DNA of 64,000 nt from Cytobacillus oceanisediminis (lineage in GTDB: Bacteria > Bacillota > Bacilli > Bacillales > Cytobacillaceae), in NCBI RefSeq assembly GCF_022811925.1, contig NZ_CP065512.1, positions 124,001 through 188,000 of the forward strand. The letters are read 5' to 3'. This document shows positions 32,619 to 40,487 of the stretch, piece after piece (the first letter of the stretch is position 1; every line of letters starts with the position of its first letter). The translations under genes and the position numbers were made by a program. Below the pieces are notes generated by a model. The model saw nothing but the letters and a program-made list of their open reading frames with translations. It was not told the origin of the DNA and did no database searches.

Positions 32619-33215
32619 ATGAATCTTAAGCATCTCTTTTTCATTATTTTATCCGCATTAATCTTATCTGCCTGCAGCGACAATGCTGAAGAAACAGATG
32701 CCAAACCCGAGGCAAAAAAAGAAACTGCTGAGGCTACCTTATCTAAAGAAGAACAAGCTGAAGCTGTAGAGGAAATTGTGGAAGCGACTGAATCCCTTAG
32801 CAAGATGTCTGCTGATGATCACGAATTTCAAAACGCGGTGAGTGCATGTCATGGAACCATGATAGACAGCGTTACCACATACAATGATGCATTATCCCAG
32901 AATGGTGACGATTATAATATTGACCAGGAAAAAGTTCAAGAAAGCCTCTCCCTTGCTGAGGAAGCCCACCAATGTCTCTTGGATCACTTTGATGACGCTT
33001 CGGGGGTTGTGGCTTTTGAAAAATCATTAGAGGCATTTACTCCTTTAATGACTGAATTTATTTTCTTTAAAAATGAAATACAGTTATTTATTGATAAACA
33101 GGATTTTGATACCTATATTAGCACTGGCAGCCGTGGAGTAAAGATTGTCGATCTTTATGAGGTGTTTGGAGAGGTTTATGTAGCAGAAGCTAAAGCGGTC
33201 GGACTTGTTGAATAA
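32619..33215 (+). CDS. Lipoprotein
   Basis: 198 residues. Signal peptide with lipobox LSAC at about residues 16-19 (HLFFIILSALILSAC). The mature part is acidic, Ala/Glu-rich and helical (EAKKETAEATLSKEEQAEAV), then a helical domain with two Cys (SACHGTM, HQCLLDH). It would be tethered to the outer membrane face. TATTGGAGAGG precedes ATG. Preceded by operator copy B. Surface exclusion is possible but unproven. Confidence 0.75.
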   Translation: MNLKHLFFIILSALILSACSDNAEETDAKPEAKKETAEATLSKEEQAEAVEEIVEATESLSKMSADDHEFQNAVSACHGTMIDSVTTYNDALSQNGDDYNIDQEKVQESLSLAEEAHQCLLDHFDDASGVVAFEKSLEAFTPLMTEFIFFKNEIQLFIDKQDFDTYISTGSRGVKIVDLYEVFGEVYVAEAKAVGLVE

Positions 33216-33260
33216 CTGTGTTATTATACATAGGTTAATAAATTTCTGAAGGTGAACAAA

Positions 33261-33431
33261 ATGACTGAACAACCAGAATATGATTTTGACAAAGTTTATG
33301 ACTACAAAGACTTCCCTGATAAAGCGAGCGGGCGTTGCGATAATTGCGGAAAAGCCCATTTTAAAAGTTCCGTTAAAAACTATGTTTTCATCAGAGAATG
33401 CAGCAATTGCGGGCTTAAGAAAAGCATATAA
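33261..33431 (+). CDS. 56-residue zinc-ribbon protein
   Basis: ATG after GAAGGTGAACAAA. Acidic/aromatic start (YDFDKVYDYKDFPDKASG), then CDNC and CSNCG 23 residues apart, a classic small zinc ribbon, and a basic end (LKKSI). No partner evident. Confidence 0.65.
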   Translation: MTEQPEYDFDKVYDYKDFPDKASGRCDNCGKAHFKSSVKNYVFIRECSNCGLKKSI

Positions 33432-33497
33432 AAAAGCGAATAAATTAAATTTATCAAGGGTAATGACATAGTAATAAAGAATAGTGAGGTGATCGCT

Positions 33498-33746
33498 ATG
33501 AATGTTATTACCGTTGATAAAGCCATTGTTCTTAACAAGGAAACTGTCGATGATATCCTGGCTTCTTATTACCAGGATGCTGTAGACTTTGCACAGGATC
33601 GTGACATGGCTGGTTTTTTTTATTGCTTTGGTATTGTCCGGACCTTATTGGAATTGAGCGGAAGAGAATACACTCAGGACTCCCATCATGTAGCTCTGAA
33701 ACGAATTGGAAGCAAAGTATTTAGTACGGAATTTACAAATATGTAA
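33498..33746 (+). CDS. Small hypothetical protein
   Basis: 82 residues from ATG 33498, after GAGGTGATC. Helical (ETVDDILASYYQDAVDFAQD). No family recognised. Shares a bidirectional terminator with the convergent gene. Confidence 0.55.
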   Translation: MNVITVDKAIVLNKETVDDILASYYQDAVDFAQDRDMAGFFYCFGIVRTLLELSGREYTQDSHHVALKRIGSKVFSTEFTNM

Positions 33747-33751
33747 ATATG

Positions 33752-33784
33752 AAAACGGCCCCCAATCGGAGAGCCGTTTTTCTA
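33752..33784. terminator. Bidirectional terminator
   Basis: AAAACGGC / GCCGTTTT stem with A tract before and T tract after. Confidence 0.75.
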
Positions 33785-33786
33785 TT

Positions 33787-34353
33787 TTAATGTATGAGTT
33801 CGTTTGACCCACACGTTTCTTTCGTTATTTGATGGAGCAGATCATAATCCTTTAAGTTTTTCTCCCATTGGCGATAATGCTTTGAACATAATCCGCGAGC
33901 ATGATGTGGGCTATGGCAATCCTTAACGCCACAAAGCTTTATCACTTTGGGTAAATGAGGCGAACCTTTGGTCCTGTAATTCGAATAATGATAATCGCAA
34001 TATCCATTGGTTTTATGTGGTTTATCACAATTAACTGCCAAACAGCTTTTTATACTCTCCCTTTCAATGCTGTTGATATTTAAAGAACCATTTCTTCTTA
34101 ACCTGGCGTAATGCTTATCGCACAAACCTTTGCTCTTTATTGGATTGCAGCAGTCTTCAACTATACATTCTCCTTCTCTGGACATCCTTTGCCATTTGCG
34201 GGCTTTTTTCTTTTTCCCTGTCTTCTCTTGGGCTTTCTTGATATTGTCGATATAGAGAGGATCATTGTATTTCCTATAACTGTTGTAATGGCGCTTACAG
34301 TATCCTCGCGCCTCGTGTTTTGCTCCACAACCGTCAATACTGCAAGTCTTCAT
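33787..34353 (-). CDS. Protein with four C2CH zinc-finger-like repeats
   Basis: 188 residues. Four repeats of about 45 residues share C-x4-C-x8-G-x-C-x2-H-Y: CSIDGC...GYCKRHY, CIVEDC...GLCDKHY, CLAVNC...GYCDYHY and CGVKDC...GLCSKHY. This unit is seen singly in phage HNH nucleases and other DNA-binding proteins; four in tandem without a nuclease domain suggests modular nucleic acid binding. It overlaps the upstream gene by ATGA. Confidence 0.65.
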   Translation of the reverse strand: MKTCSIDGCGAKHEARGYCKRHYNSYRKYNDPLYIDNIKKAQEKTGKKKKARKWQRMSREGECIVEDCCNPIKSKGLCDKHYARLRRNGSLNINSIERESIKSCLAVNCDKPHKTNGYCDYHYSNYRTKGSPHLPKVIKLCGVKDCHSPHHARGLCSKHYRQWEKNLKDYDLLHQITKETCGSNELIH

Positions 34354-34766
34354 TTCTTCACACTCGCTCTCGTTGATTCTGCCTCGGATGCCCCCTCTTC
34401 CATGTTTATTTCAACCAATTTTCTAAAACGTTTTTCATCAAAATGCGGAAGGTTTTTAGTCTTCCATTTACTCGTATCGAGGGTTATACCGAATAGCATA
34501 TTTTCCTTATCCCAGCATATAACTCCAAGGTCTTCGAGCTTTTGAAGTTCAGCTTTTATTTTAGTTGGACCAACACCGCATTGCTCAAAATCCTTTAGCC
34601 GAGGAATATGTATCTTTATTTTCCCAGTCAATATAGTAAAAGACAGTAAAAAAGCCATGATGTTAGCTTGCCTTTTCGTAAAGTCCTTCGCACAATAAAA
34701 AGTTAACCATTGTATTGCCAATCTTTCTTTTTCAGAGCGAGTCTTGCCGCACCTGGATTCGCACAC
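34350..34766 (-). CDS. Winged-helix protein, replication-protein-O-like
   Basis: 138 residues, GTG start after AAGGGGG. The middle (RQANIMAFLLSFTI...GVGPTKIKAELQKLEDLGVICWD) has the winged-helix pattern of phage replication O N-terminal domains. C terminus acidic then basic. Coupled with the zinc-repeat gene. Could bind an origin or operator. Confidence 0.55.
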   Translation of the reverse strand: MCESRCGKTRSEKERLAIQWLTFYCAKDFTKRQANIMAFLLSFTILTGKIKIHIPRLKDFEQCGVGPTKIKAELQKLEDLGVICWDKENMLFGITLDTSKWKTKNLPHFDEKRFRKLVEINMEEGASEAESTRASVKK

Positions 34767-34986
34767 AGAAATACCCCCTTAAAGCCGCTACACCTCTATT
34801 TGCAACTTCTTTGATGTAATATGACTAAAGCTCTATCTTTCTATATTTTTTATAGGCCTTGTCCTTTTGTAAGTTAATGCATATAGACTAAAGAACTTGC
34901 CATTTTGGTAATTTTGACCCCAAAAATAAAAGAGGTACCTACCGGCTGGCAAGTACGACTCAGGAATTATTTTATTTTTTTGGCTT

Positions 34987-35196
34987 TTATTGGTTTACAG
35001 ACTTACCAAAATGGGAAGTAGAATTATACCGCTCATTTGATTTCTTTTTCATTAACCAGGCAAGCTGGTACGCTTCAAATAAAAAGCGATAATCTACATA
35101 GTCTGCAAAGGATTTGAAGCTTCTGTAGCGCTCCAAGCCTGCACTCTGGTATTCGTCTGCATACTTTGTTAGTAATTCATCTGTTAAAACCAGCAT
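34987..35196 (-). CDS. Small hypothetical protein
   Basis: 69 residues; helical and rich in Tyr (YADEYQSAGLERYRSFKSFA). Last gene of the SOS-box operon that starts at 36,685; 4 bases after the gene upstream. Confidence 0.55.
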   Translation of the reverse strand: MLVLTDELLTKYADEYQSAGLERYRSFKSFADYVDYRFLFEAYQLAWLMKKKSNERYNSTSHFGKSVNQ

Positions 35197-35200
35197 GGAT

Positions 35201-35665
35201 TCACTTCCCCTTTTTCAGTGCAGCTTTCTTTTTTGAAATATCCATAAACAAATGAGCTGGCCGGACGGCCTTAAAAACTTCATCATATTGGTCAAAGTCT
35301 TCACCAAATAGTTCTAATAAATTCCTGTGTCCTTCGCCCAGCTGCTGGTGAAAATCGCTCATTCCTTTTGCGCCTGACATACCTTTGCCTATCATTTCAC
35401 TGAGTTCAAAGAAGTCATAATGGCGATACATATGGGAATTGATAAAGTAGGAATTCAGGACAAGTTCCAACTTTGGCTCTTTGAATTGCCCCTTTGGTGC
35501 AATGTAGCTGGCATCCATTTGCCGGTCCTTATATGAGATCCTTACAATCCATTTATCAAAGTCCAGGTCTTTGCGAAAATAAGGAAACTCTCGGTCCATG
35601 CGCTTAAATTTAAAGCTTATTGGACGCATAAGCTTTTGAGCTTCTTTTTTTAGTGCCGGATTCAC
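35201..35665 (-). CDS. Hypothetical protein
   Basis: 154 residues, GTG start sharing one base with the preceding TAG, so coupled. Basic and helical at both ends (LKKEAQKLMRPISFKFKRMD, ISKKKAALKKGK). No family recognised. Confidence 0.6.
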   Translation of the reverse strand: MNPALKKEAQKLMRPISFKFKRMDREFPYFRKDLDFDKWIVRISYKDRQMDASYIAPKGQFKEPKLELVLNSYFINSHMYRHYDFFELSEMIGKGMSGAKGMSDFHQQLGEGHRNLLELFGEDFDQYDEVFKAVRPAHLFMDISKKKAALKKGK

Positions 35666-35934
35666 TACACTCTCTCCTCTTCAAGAAACATTTCATCGAT
35701 GTCTTTTCCCGTCTTTAGCTGACTCTCCCTAAGTAGGTCTTGAGATTCGTGGGTGTAATAGTTTTTCCATCGTTCTTCGATTTCACCAAACATTTCTTTA
35801 ATACCATACATTGTTGGGTACTTTACTATGTACTCCCTAAAACATGTAACAAAATTTGGCGCTTCTACTAAAATCTCTTTCGGATAAACACCTAAATGGT
35901 TGTCCTCAATATAGGAGATCAAAAATGTTTTCAT
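35665..35934 (-). CDS. Hypothetical protein
   Basis: 89 residues from ATG 35934 after AAGGAGGAGC; the frame extends upstream without a better start. Alpha-beta (FLISYIEDNHLGVYP) and an acidic end (DIDEMFLEEERV). Part of the SOS-box operon. Confidence 0.6.
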   Translation of the reverse strand: MKTFLISYIEDNHLGVYPKEILVEAPNFVTCFREYIVKYPTMYGIKEMFGEIEERWKNYYTHESQDLLRESQLKTGKDIDEMFLEEERV

Positions 35935-36039
35935 AAAAATAGCTCCTCCTTTCCTTCCAAATTTGTAACCGGTTTCCAATGTTTCATACCCTTTATTCGA
36001 CATTTCAAACGTTTTTACCGTGAAAATAGTGTTAAATAT

Positions 36040-36480
36040 CTAAAAAGTCTCAATTGTAATGACGAACATTGTCACAAGATTAATGGTCGTAGCAAATGCG
36101 AATAGCAGACCCATCTGCAGCCTATCCTTCTTAAGCTGTTTTGGAGAAGGAATGAAGGCTTTCATGCCGGTTACCTTTTCAAATGCCGCTAGATTATCCT
36201 TCATCTCGTCATAGCTACTTTCATATTCCTTCTGTTTTAAAGACATTCTCCGATCTGCGTTAAACCAATAGATGGCCAAATAAATTGTTAGTGTTATACT
36301 AAAGAGCAACCTTCCCATATCTAACCAAGAAAGCATTCTTGACGATATGTAAAAGCTTGCTATATGTGCGGCTATTGTATAGCCAATATAGGAGAAGCAT
36401 AGCACTAATAACCAATAAGAAGCTGGGTTTTGCTCTTTCAGATTTTTCATTCCAATTTTTAAAGAATTACCTTTCCCCAT
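36040..36480 (-). CDS. Membrane protein with three helices
   Basis: 146 residues. Two helices near the N terminus (YWLLVLCFSYIGYTIAAHIA, LLFSITLTIYLAIYW), a charged middle, and a C-terminal helix (LLFAFATTINLVTMFVI). ATG 36480 lies within the end of the upstream gene, so it is coupled. Possible SOS-induced membrane protein; function unknown. Confidence 0.6.
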   Translation of the reverse strand: MGKGNSLKIGMKNLKEQNPASYWLLVLCFSYIGYTIAAHIASFYISSRMLSWLDMGRLLFSITLTIYLAIYWFNADRRMSLKQKEYESSYDEMKDNLAAFEKVTGMKAFIPSPKQLKKDRLQMGLLFAFATTINLVTMFVITIETF

Positions 36481-36685
36481 TCGTTTCCTCTGCCACCCTC
36501 TCAAGTTCTTTTTGGAAGCAGCAAGTACATGTCCAGGGAACTTCAGCGTGCCGGGCTATTATCCGCTTGTTGTTTATTGCCATGTGGACCGGCTTCAAAA
36601 ATAGCACCTGCTGTTCCTCCTGGCAAAAGTCACACTTTTTTGCCGTACTTAATTCTCGTACAATTTTATTCTCTGTTGTAGGCAT
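36467..36685 (-). CDS. Small zinc-ribbon protein, first gene of SOS-box operon
   Basis: 72 residues after AAGGGGGAAC. CDFC and CTCC pairs, about 35 residues apart, for one zinc (KKCDFCQEEQQ...PWTCTCCFQK). Its promoter carries a LexA box. It overlaps the membrane protein gene by 14 bases. Confidence 0.6.
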   Translation of the reverse strand: MPTTENKIVRELSTAKKCDFCQEEQQVLFLKPVHMAINNKRIIARHAEVPWTCTCCFQKELERVAEETNGER

Positions 36686-36713
36686 TCTTGTTCCCCCTTA
36701 CAAAACAATAACC

Positions 36714-36732
36714 GAACACGTGTTCTATTATA
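36714..36732 (-). promoter_or_regulatory. LexA/DinR box with promoter
   Basis: On plus CGAACACGTGTTCT; the 12-base core GAACACGTGTTC is a perfect palindrome and fits the Bacillus DinR consensus CGAACRNRYGTTYC at nearly all positions. On the minus strand it starts two bases after TATAAT (36732-36727), so it covers the start of transcription of the operon reading leftward. Confidence 0.7.
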
Positions 36733-36775
36733 ACAAAGAATTCCCCTAAAAAAATATATTTATTTTTTTATTTGC

Positions 36776-36922
36776 ATTGACAATGCCATTTCTAATGGTT
36801 TTTATAACAAAGTAAGTTACCTCCCACAGAACAACTCTTTCCTTTCCCAAGGAAAGATGATCTGCAAATATCCCTCGCATTTTCCCTCTTAAAAAGAAGG
36901 CAGCCACCCCGGCTGTCTTTTT
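36776..36922 (+). ncRNA. Possible small RNA or attenuated leader
   Basis: TTGACA at 36776-36781 with a weak -10 (TTTTTA, 17-base spacer), internal hairpin CTTTCC / GGAAAG near 36,840-36,860, and a terminator (GGCAGCC-ACCCC-GGCTGTC then T6) at 36,898-36,922 that ends no gene. It precedes the 36,947 gene by 24 bases. Confidence 0.4.
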
Positions 36923-36946
36923 TATTATCCCAAAGGAGAGATACAT

Positions 36947-37786
36947 ATGGAAGTACAGCAGATATTTCAACTCCATGACCCGCAGGTTTTTGGACCATGG
37001 ATTCAGACACATGATTGTGACCAGGAAGGTGCCAGGCTTGCTGACCGGCATTACTCGAGGCAGACGGTAGGAGCTGCTCGGTTTACACGCCCTGGTAAAA
37101 ATCTCGTATTAAAATTACCTCAAGGCAATGCTATCTGGGCAAGCTGGTATAACAGCCCTTATCGAAAAGATAAGAGAAACTGTTACGAATGTACGATCTT
37201 CCGTAACGAATCGGATTATTTAAGCAGCTATTTAATTGCCTATGCCTGTTTGGCCACCTTTGATTATTTTGGACCTATTGAAGACGGAATTCTAACCTAT
37301 GTGGATGAACATTCAGTAGGCTCCAAAAATGCGGGATTCTGTTTTGAGTCCATCGGCTTTAAAAGGATTGGTCGGACAATCAAAAATAACCTTTTAATAT
37401 ATCAATTAACACAAGAAGATCTAACAGGCTACTTCTCTGTTATTCAAACAGACCGAAAGCTTAAAGAGTCATTTGGAAACTTGCTCCAACAAGCATTGGA
37501 AGTAGCGGAAGATGACATATACGAATCCATCCGCATATACACAAAAGCGCTGGCAATAGAATCCATATTACTCCAATTATATAGATTCGCCAGGAAAGTA
37601 TTGGGTATGTCCGTTGGATTGGAAAAGAAATGGTTTTGCATTGTTCCAAACCTCATGGATTTTCTTATTGGAATATACGGTGACTGGATCCCGGTTGAAG
37701 AGTACGAACATTGGCAAGAGAATATATTACTGGAGTCAGCAGAGTTAAAATTGGACCATAAGGATTTGCTGCCATTCATGATATAA
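36947..37786 (+). CDS. GNAT-like protein, possibly Mom-type DNA modification
   Basis: 279 residues after CAAAGGAGAGATAC. The N-terminal 150 residues have ADRHYSRQT, WASWY, ECTIFRNES, SSYLIAYACLATF and GFCFESIGFKRIGRT, the layout of a GNAT fold as in the phage Mu Mom protein, which modifies adenines to resist restriction. The C-terminal half (LLQQALEVAEDDIYESIR...) is helical and unassigned. It lies near a second methyltransferase and ArdC, so an antirestriction role is plausible. The Mom link is inference from pattern. Confidence 0.55.
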   Translation: MEVQQIFQLHDPQVFGPWIQTHDCDQEGARLADRHYSRQTVGAARFTRPGKNLVLKLPQGNAIWASWYNSPYRKDKRNCYECTIFRNESDYLSSYLIAYACLATFDYFGPIEDGILTYVDEHSVGSKNAGFCFESIGFKRIGRTIKNNLLIYQLTQEDLTGYFSVIQTDRKLKESFGNLLQQALEVAEDDIYESIRIYTKALAIESILLQLYRFARKVLGMSVGLEKKWFCIVPNLMDFLIGIYGDWIPVEEYEHWQENILLESAELKLDHKDLLPFMI

Positions 37787-37956
37787 CCCCCTTTATGGTA
37801 TTTTCTCTTATATTAAGATACTATTCAATAGTTTTGTAAGCAGGGAATAATTGAAAAGTCAAAGTTTAATGTGCTGGGTAACAGGGTATTAGGAAAATAC
37901 AACTTTATATTCTTTAAAATGGGAGTAATCCTAATTTTAAAGAGCCCAAGCGAGGA

Positions 37957-37986
37957 AAGGCATTTATATGCTTTTCCTCTTTTAAT
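37957..37986 (+). terminator. Orphan terminator before the methyltransferase gene
   Basis: GGAAAGGCAT / ATGCTTTTCC ten-pair stem followed by TCTTTT. The 170 bases before it hold no gene but contain a TCTTTAAAA / TTTTAAAGA inverted repeat (37,911-37,943). Likely small RNA end or attenuator. Confidence 0.55.
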
Positions 37987-38023
37987 GATATACTATTGAT
38001 TATTATTCTCTCAGGAGGAGCCA

Positions 38024-38737
38024 ATGGACTTTTTTAAGAATACGAAGAACCTGACAGACATTCATGCAGTGCAAATTAAGATACCTGATGAGGTCCCTGA
38101 TGAAATGCCAAAGTATACAGCAGACTTTATGGATATGTTAAGGTCTGGCCAATCCCCTATGACAGACGAATCGTTTGAGGAACAAATGTTGGGACACTCA
38201 AAGGAATACCGTTTGAAGGAAGCCTACAATATGGCAGGAATGTATGCTTTTGTCTCGTGGAGATGGGTGGAACCATTCGCAGAATGGATAGGCAATCGAA
38301 AAGTTTTGGAAGTAATGGCCGGTCGCGGGTGGCTTACATACGCTTTAAGGCAAAAAGGCATTGATATAGCAGCGACTGATAATTTCTCATGGAAGGCAAG
38401 AGAATGGGTAGAAACCTTAACACAGGTGGATGAGGCGGACGCAATTGAATCCATAGATATTTTTAAGGAAGAAATGGATATTCTGATCATTGCGTGGCCA
38501 TATATGGACAATACAGCTTACCAGGTCATGAAGCGATTAAATGAAGTACGGCCGGATGTCCCTATTGTTTATATTGGGGAAATGGGAGGCTGTACAGCTG
38601 ATGATGATTTTTGGGGCAGCTTTGAGATCATTCATGATGAGAAATTCGAAAAGGCGGCCAGTCTCTATCAAAGCTGGTTTGGCATACATGACAACCTGTA
38701 TCTTGGAAAAATGAGGAGTGACAGGAATGAAAGCTGA
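38024..38737 (+). CDS. Class I SAM-dependent methyltransferase-like protein
   Basis: 237 residues after AGGAGGAGCC. SAM motif I is VLEVMAGRGWLTYALR (near 95-110), acidic motif IAATDNF (beta 2) and IIAWPYMD in the place of motif IV. There is no NPPY, so DNA adenine methylation is unlikely; substrate unknown. Separated from the GNAT gene by 236 bases with an orphan terminator. Confidence 0.7.
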   Translation: MDFFKNTKNLTDIHAVQIKIPDEVPDEMPKYTADFMDMLRSGQSPMTDESFEEQMLGHSKEYRLKEAYNMAGMYAFVSWRWVEPFAEWIGNRKVLEVMAGRGWLTYALRQKGIDIAATDNFSWKAREWVETLTQVDEADAIESIDIFKEEMDILIIAWPYMDNTAYQVMKRLNEVRPDVPIVYIGEMGGCTADDDFWGSFEIIHDEKFEKAASLYQSWFGIHDNLYLGKMRSDRNES

Positions 38738-38771
38738 TGCCCGGCTCAATAGAATTATTTACAATAGATAA

Positions 38772-38797
38772 AAAGCAGCCTCTCAATGGGCTGCTTT
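38772..38797. terminator. Bidirectional terminator
   Basis: AAGCAGCC / GGCTGCTT stem, T tract on plus and TTTTTA on minus; overlaps the end of the AbrB gene. Confidence 0.65.
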
Positions 38798-39034
38798 CTT
38801 CATTTCTTCTAAACAACTATTGCAGATTTTCTTATCCTTGAACTCAATTAGGTCTTCCTTTTCGTCGCAAAAGCTGCAGCTAACATGATATGGCCTGAGT
38901 ATAATTTGTTCACCATCAATAAATATTTCCAAGGGGTCTTTGTCGGCTATATGCATTTTTCTTCTCATTTCCATAGGAAGTACAATCCTTCCTAGAGGAT
39001 CCATTTTACGAACCATTCCTGTTGCTCTTGGCAT
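38783..39034 (-). CDS. AbrB/SpoVT-type regulator with zinc ribbon
   Basis: 83 residues from ATG 39034 after GGAGG. N-terminal swapped-hairpin AbrB domain (ATGMVRKMDPLGRIVLPMEM...IADKDPLEIFIDGEQIILR) plus a C-terminal CSFC/CNSC zinc ribbon. This combination is a transition-state-type regulator found in bacilli and their phages. It sits at the boundary between the early and late arms, upstream of Ter site 2. Confidence 0.88.
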   Translation of the reverse strand: MPRATGMVRKMDPLGRIVLPMEMRRKMHIADKDPLEIFIDGEQIILRPYHVSCSFCDEKEDLIEFKDKKICNSCLEEMKKAAH

Positions 39035-39153
39035 TCCAAAAACCTCCAACTCGTATATTATTTCTCATTATAGATAAGCAGATTTTTATTGTCAAAGAAT
39101 GACACTTTTTGTAGAATCTCCTTAACTACTAGGTTTTGGGGTTTTGTAAATGA

Positions 39154-39176
39154 CTATTGAAGATTTGGCACATAGT
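39154..39176 (-). promoter_or_regulatory. Putative Ter site 2
   Basis: On the minus strand ACTATGTGCCAAATCTTC (39176-39159) matches the Ter B-site consensus (from memory) at 17 of 18. It continues AATAG, giving a 20-mer identical to Ter site 1, in inverse orientation. Its B side faces left, so it should stop forks moving rightward, just before the minus-strand late module. The A half is poor. Confidence 0.75.
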
Positions 39177-39233
39177 GCCGAAATTTAAACTTCCTTATAA
39201 AATAGTTGAAAATAGGTAATTACACCTACTTCT

Positions 39234-40475
39234 TTAGAGCTCAATTGTTTCATGTCTGTACGGTAATTCGATCTCTCTTAGAATAGGAACCTGATCACCA
39301 GCTGTTTTCATAATCGTCTTTACATATACGGTTTGAACGGGTTGAAAGATATCCGTTGCAAAATCAAATTGCTCTGTTAGGCCTTCATCAAAATACAGCT
39401 CGTACTTAACGGTGTAGTCATTGAATGGCGGGCATCCTACCGGCACAGTGATCTTTGGTATCCCAACGCTGGAAAATCGGCGGTCTGTTCCCTCAAGAGA
39501 AAATCTTGTTACGAACTCCGCTGAATCCTGAGAATACTCTCTATACTCCACAACAATATCCTGGAACCCATATAAGAACATTCTTTTGTTGTCGTGTTTA
39601 AACCAATATGGCTGCTTTACTTTTATCTGCAGTTCTGTCACCTGCCGCTTAGGGAAAGAAAACATTAGTTTTCCTGCCTCTGTTATTTCCACCGGCACTT
39701 CGCCACTCCCCTGATTTTGTACCGGAAATGTTTCCACTCTTCTCCATTCCCCGTTTTGGTTTCGATATTGAATATCCATGATGCTCATAGCATACTCGGG
39801 TGAAGGATGAAGCAGGATGGTATTGGAGTATACATTATTAGAAATTTCCTGCGGTATCTTAACGTGGATGTTTGCATATACCTCCGTAACACATTTATTC
39901 TCATTCATTTCTGACTGGCGAACCCAGAAACTGTTTTTATCTCCATCAAATGCTTTCTTGATGCCATTTGTATCAACTGTGTAATATTGGCGCTGGCCAG
40001 TCTCTTCATCGATGGGTTCTACATCGGTTGATTCATAGACAGTTACTTCTAGATTATTTGGAAGAATAAATTGTCCCAAGTCGTTTCTGTAGGCAATTTT
40101 ATCATGTGATTTAACAATGACTGGAGATACGATTCCATGAATTGTATCAAGGTTGATGGGATTTTTAGGACTGGAAGGAATGATGTTGCTTGCATGGTAA
40201 AAGGAGCGTGTCAGGATACTTTCACCGGACAAATTGTTCTGGTAGTCATGCTCAAGCTCCCGTACCCTTCCCTCTAGTTTTCTTAAGCGGTTTTGCAGGA
40301 AATAGTGCTCCCGCAGCACATGATCCATATTTTCAGTAATTTTATCGTCATGTTCATTTACGATGTCAAACAAAGAAGTGATATCAGTCTGGATATCATT
40401 CCTAAGCTTGTTGAATTCATCAGAAGAACTTGGCCCTTTATTCAGGTTGGGGTTCCTTAACGTGATAGGACGCAT
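39234..40475 (-). CDS. Phage structural protein, coiled coil with beta modules
   Basis: 413 residues after AGGAAGTGAG. A coiled-coil N terminus (LRNDIQTDITSLFDIVNEHD, LRKLEGRVRELEHDY) leads to two beta domains. The C-terminal module (GFQDIVVEYREYSQDSAEFV, then SVGIPKITVPVG) is related to modules in the next four genes upstream. Last gene of the late module. Likely tail or baseplate component. Confidence 0.65.
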   Translation of the reverse strand: MRPITLRNPNLNKGPSSSDEFNKLRNDIQTDITSLFDIVNEHDDKITENMDHVLREHYFLQNRLRKLEGRVRELEHDYQNNLSGESILTRSFYHASNIIPSSPKNPINLDTIHGIVSPVIVKSHDKIAYRNDLGQFILPNNLEVTVYESTDVEPIDEETGQRQYYTVDTNGIKKAFDGDKNSFWVRQSEMNENKCVTEVYANIHVKIPQEISNNVYSNTILLHPSPEYAMSIMDIQYRNQNGEWRRVETFPVQNQGSGEVPVEITEAGKLMFSFPKRQVTELQIKVKQPYWFKHDNKRMFLYGFQDIVVEYREYSQDSAEFVTRFSLEGTDRRFSSVGIPKITVPVGCPPFNDYTVKYELYFDEGLTEQFDFATDIFQPVQTVYVKTIMKTAGDQVPILREIELPYRHETIEL

Positions 40476-40487
40476 TTGCTCACTTCC

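Noticed and set aside
36746..37051. 101-residue minus-strand frame
   Set aside because: Overlaps the start of the GNAT-like gene and the orphan terminator; no RBS.
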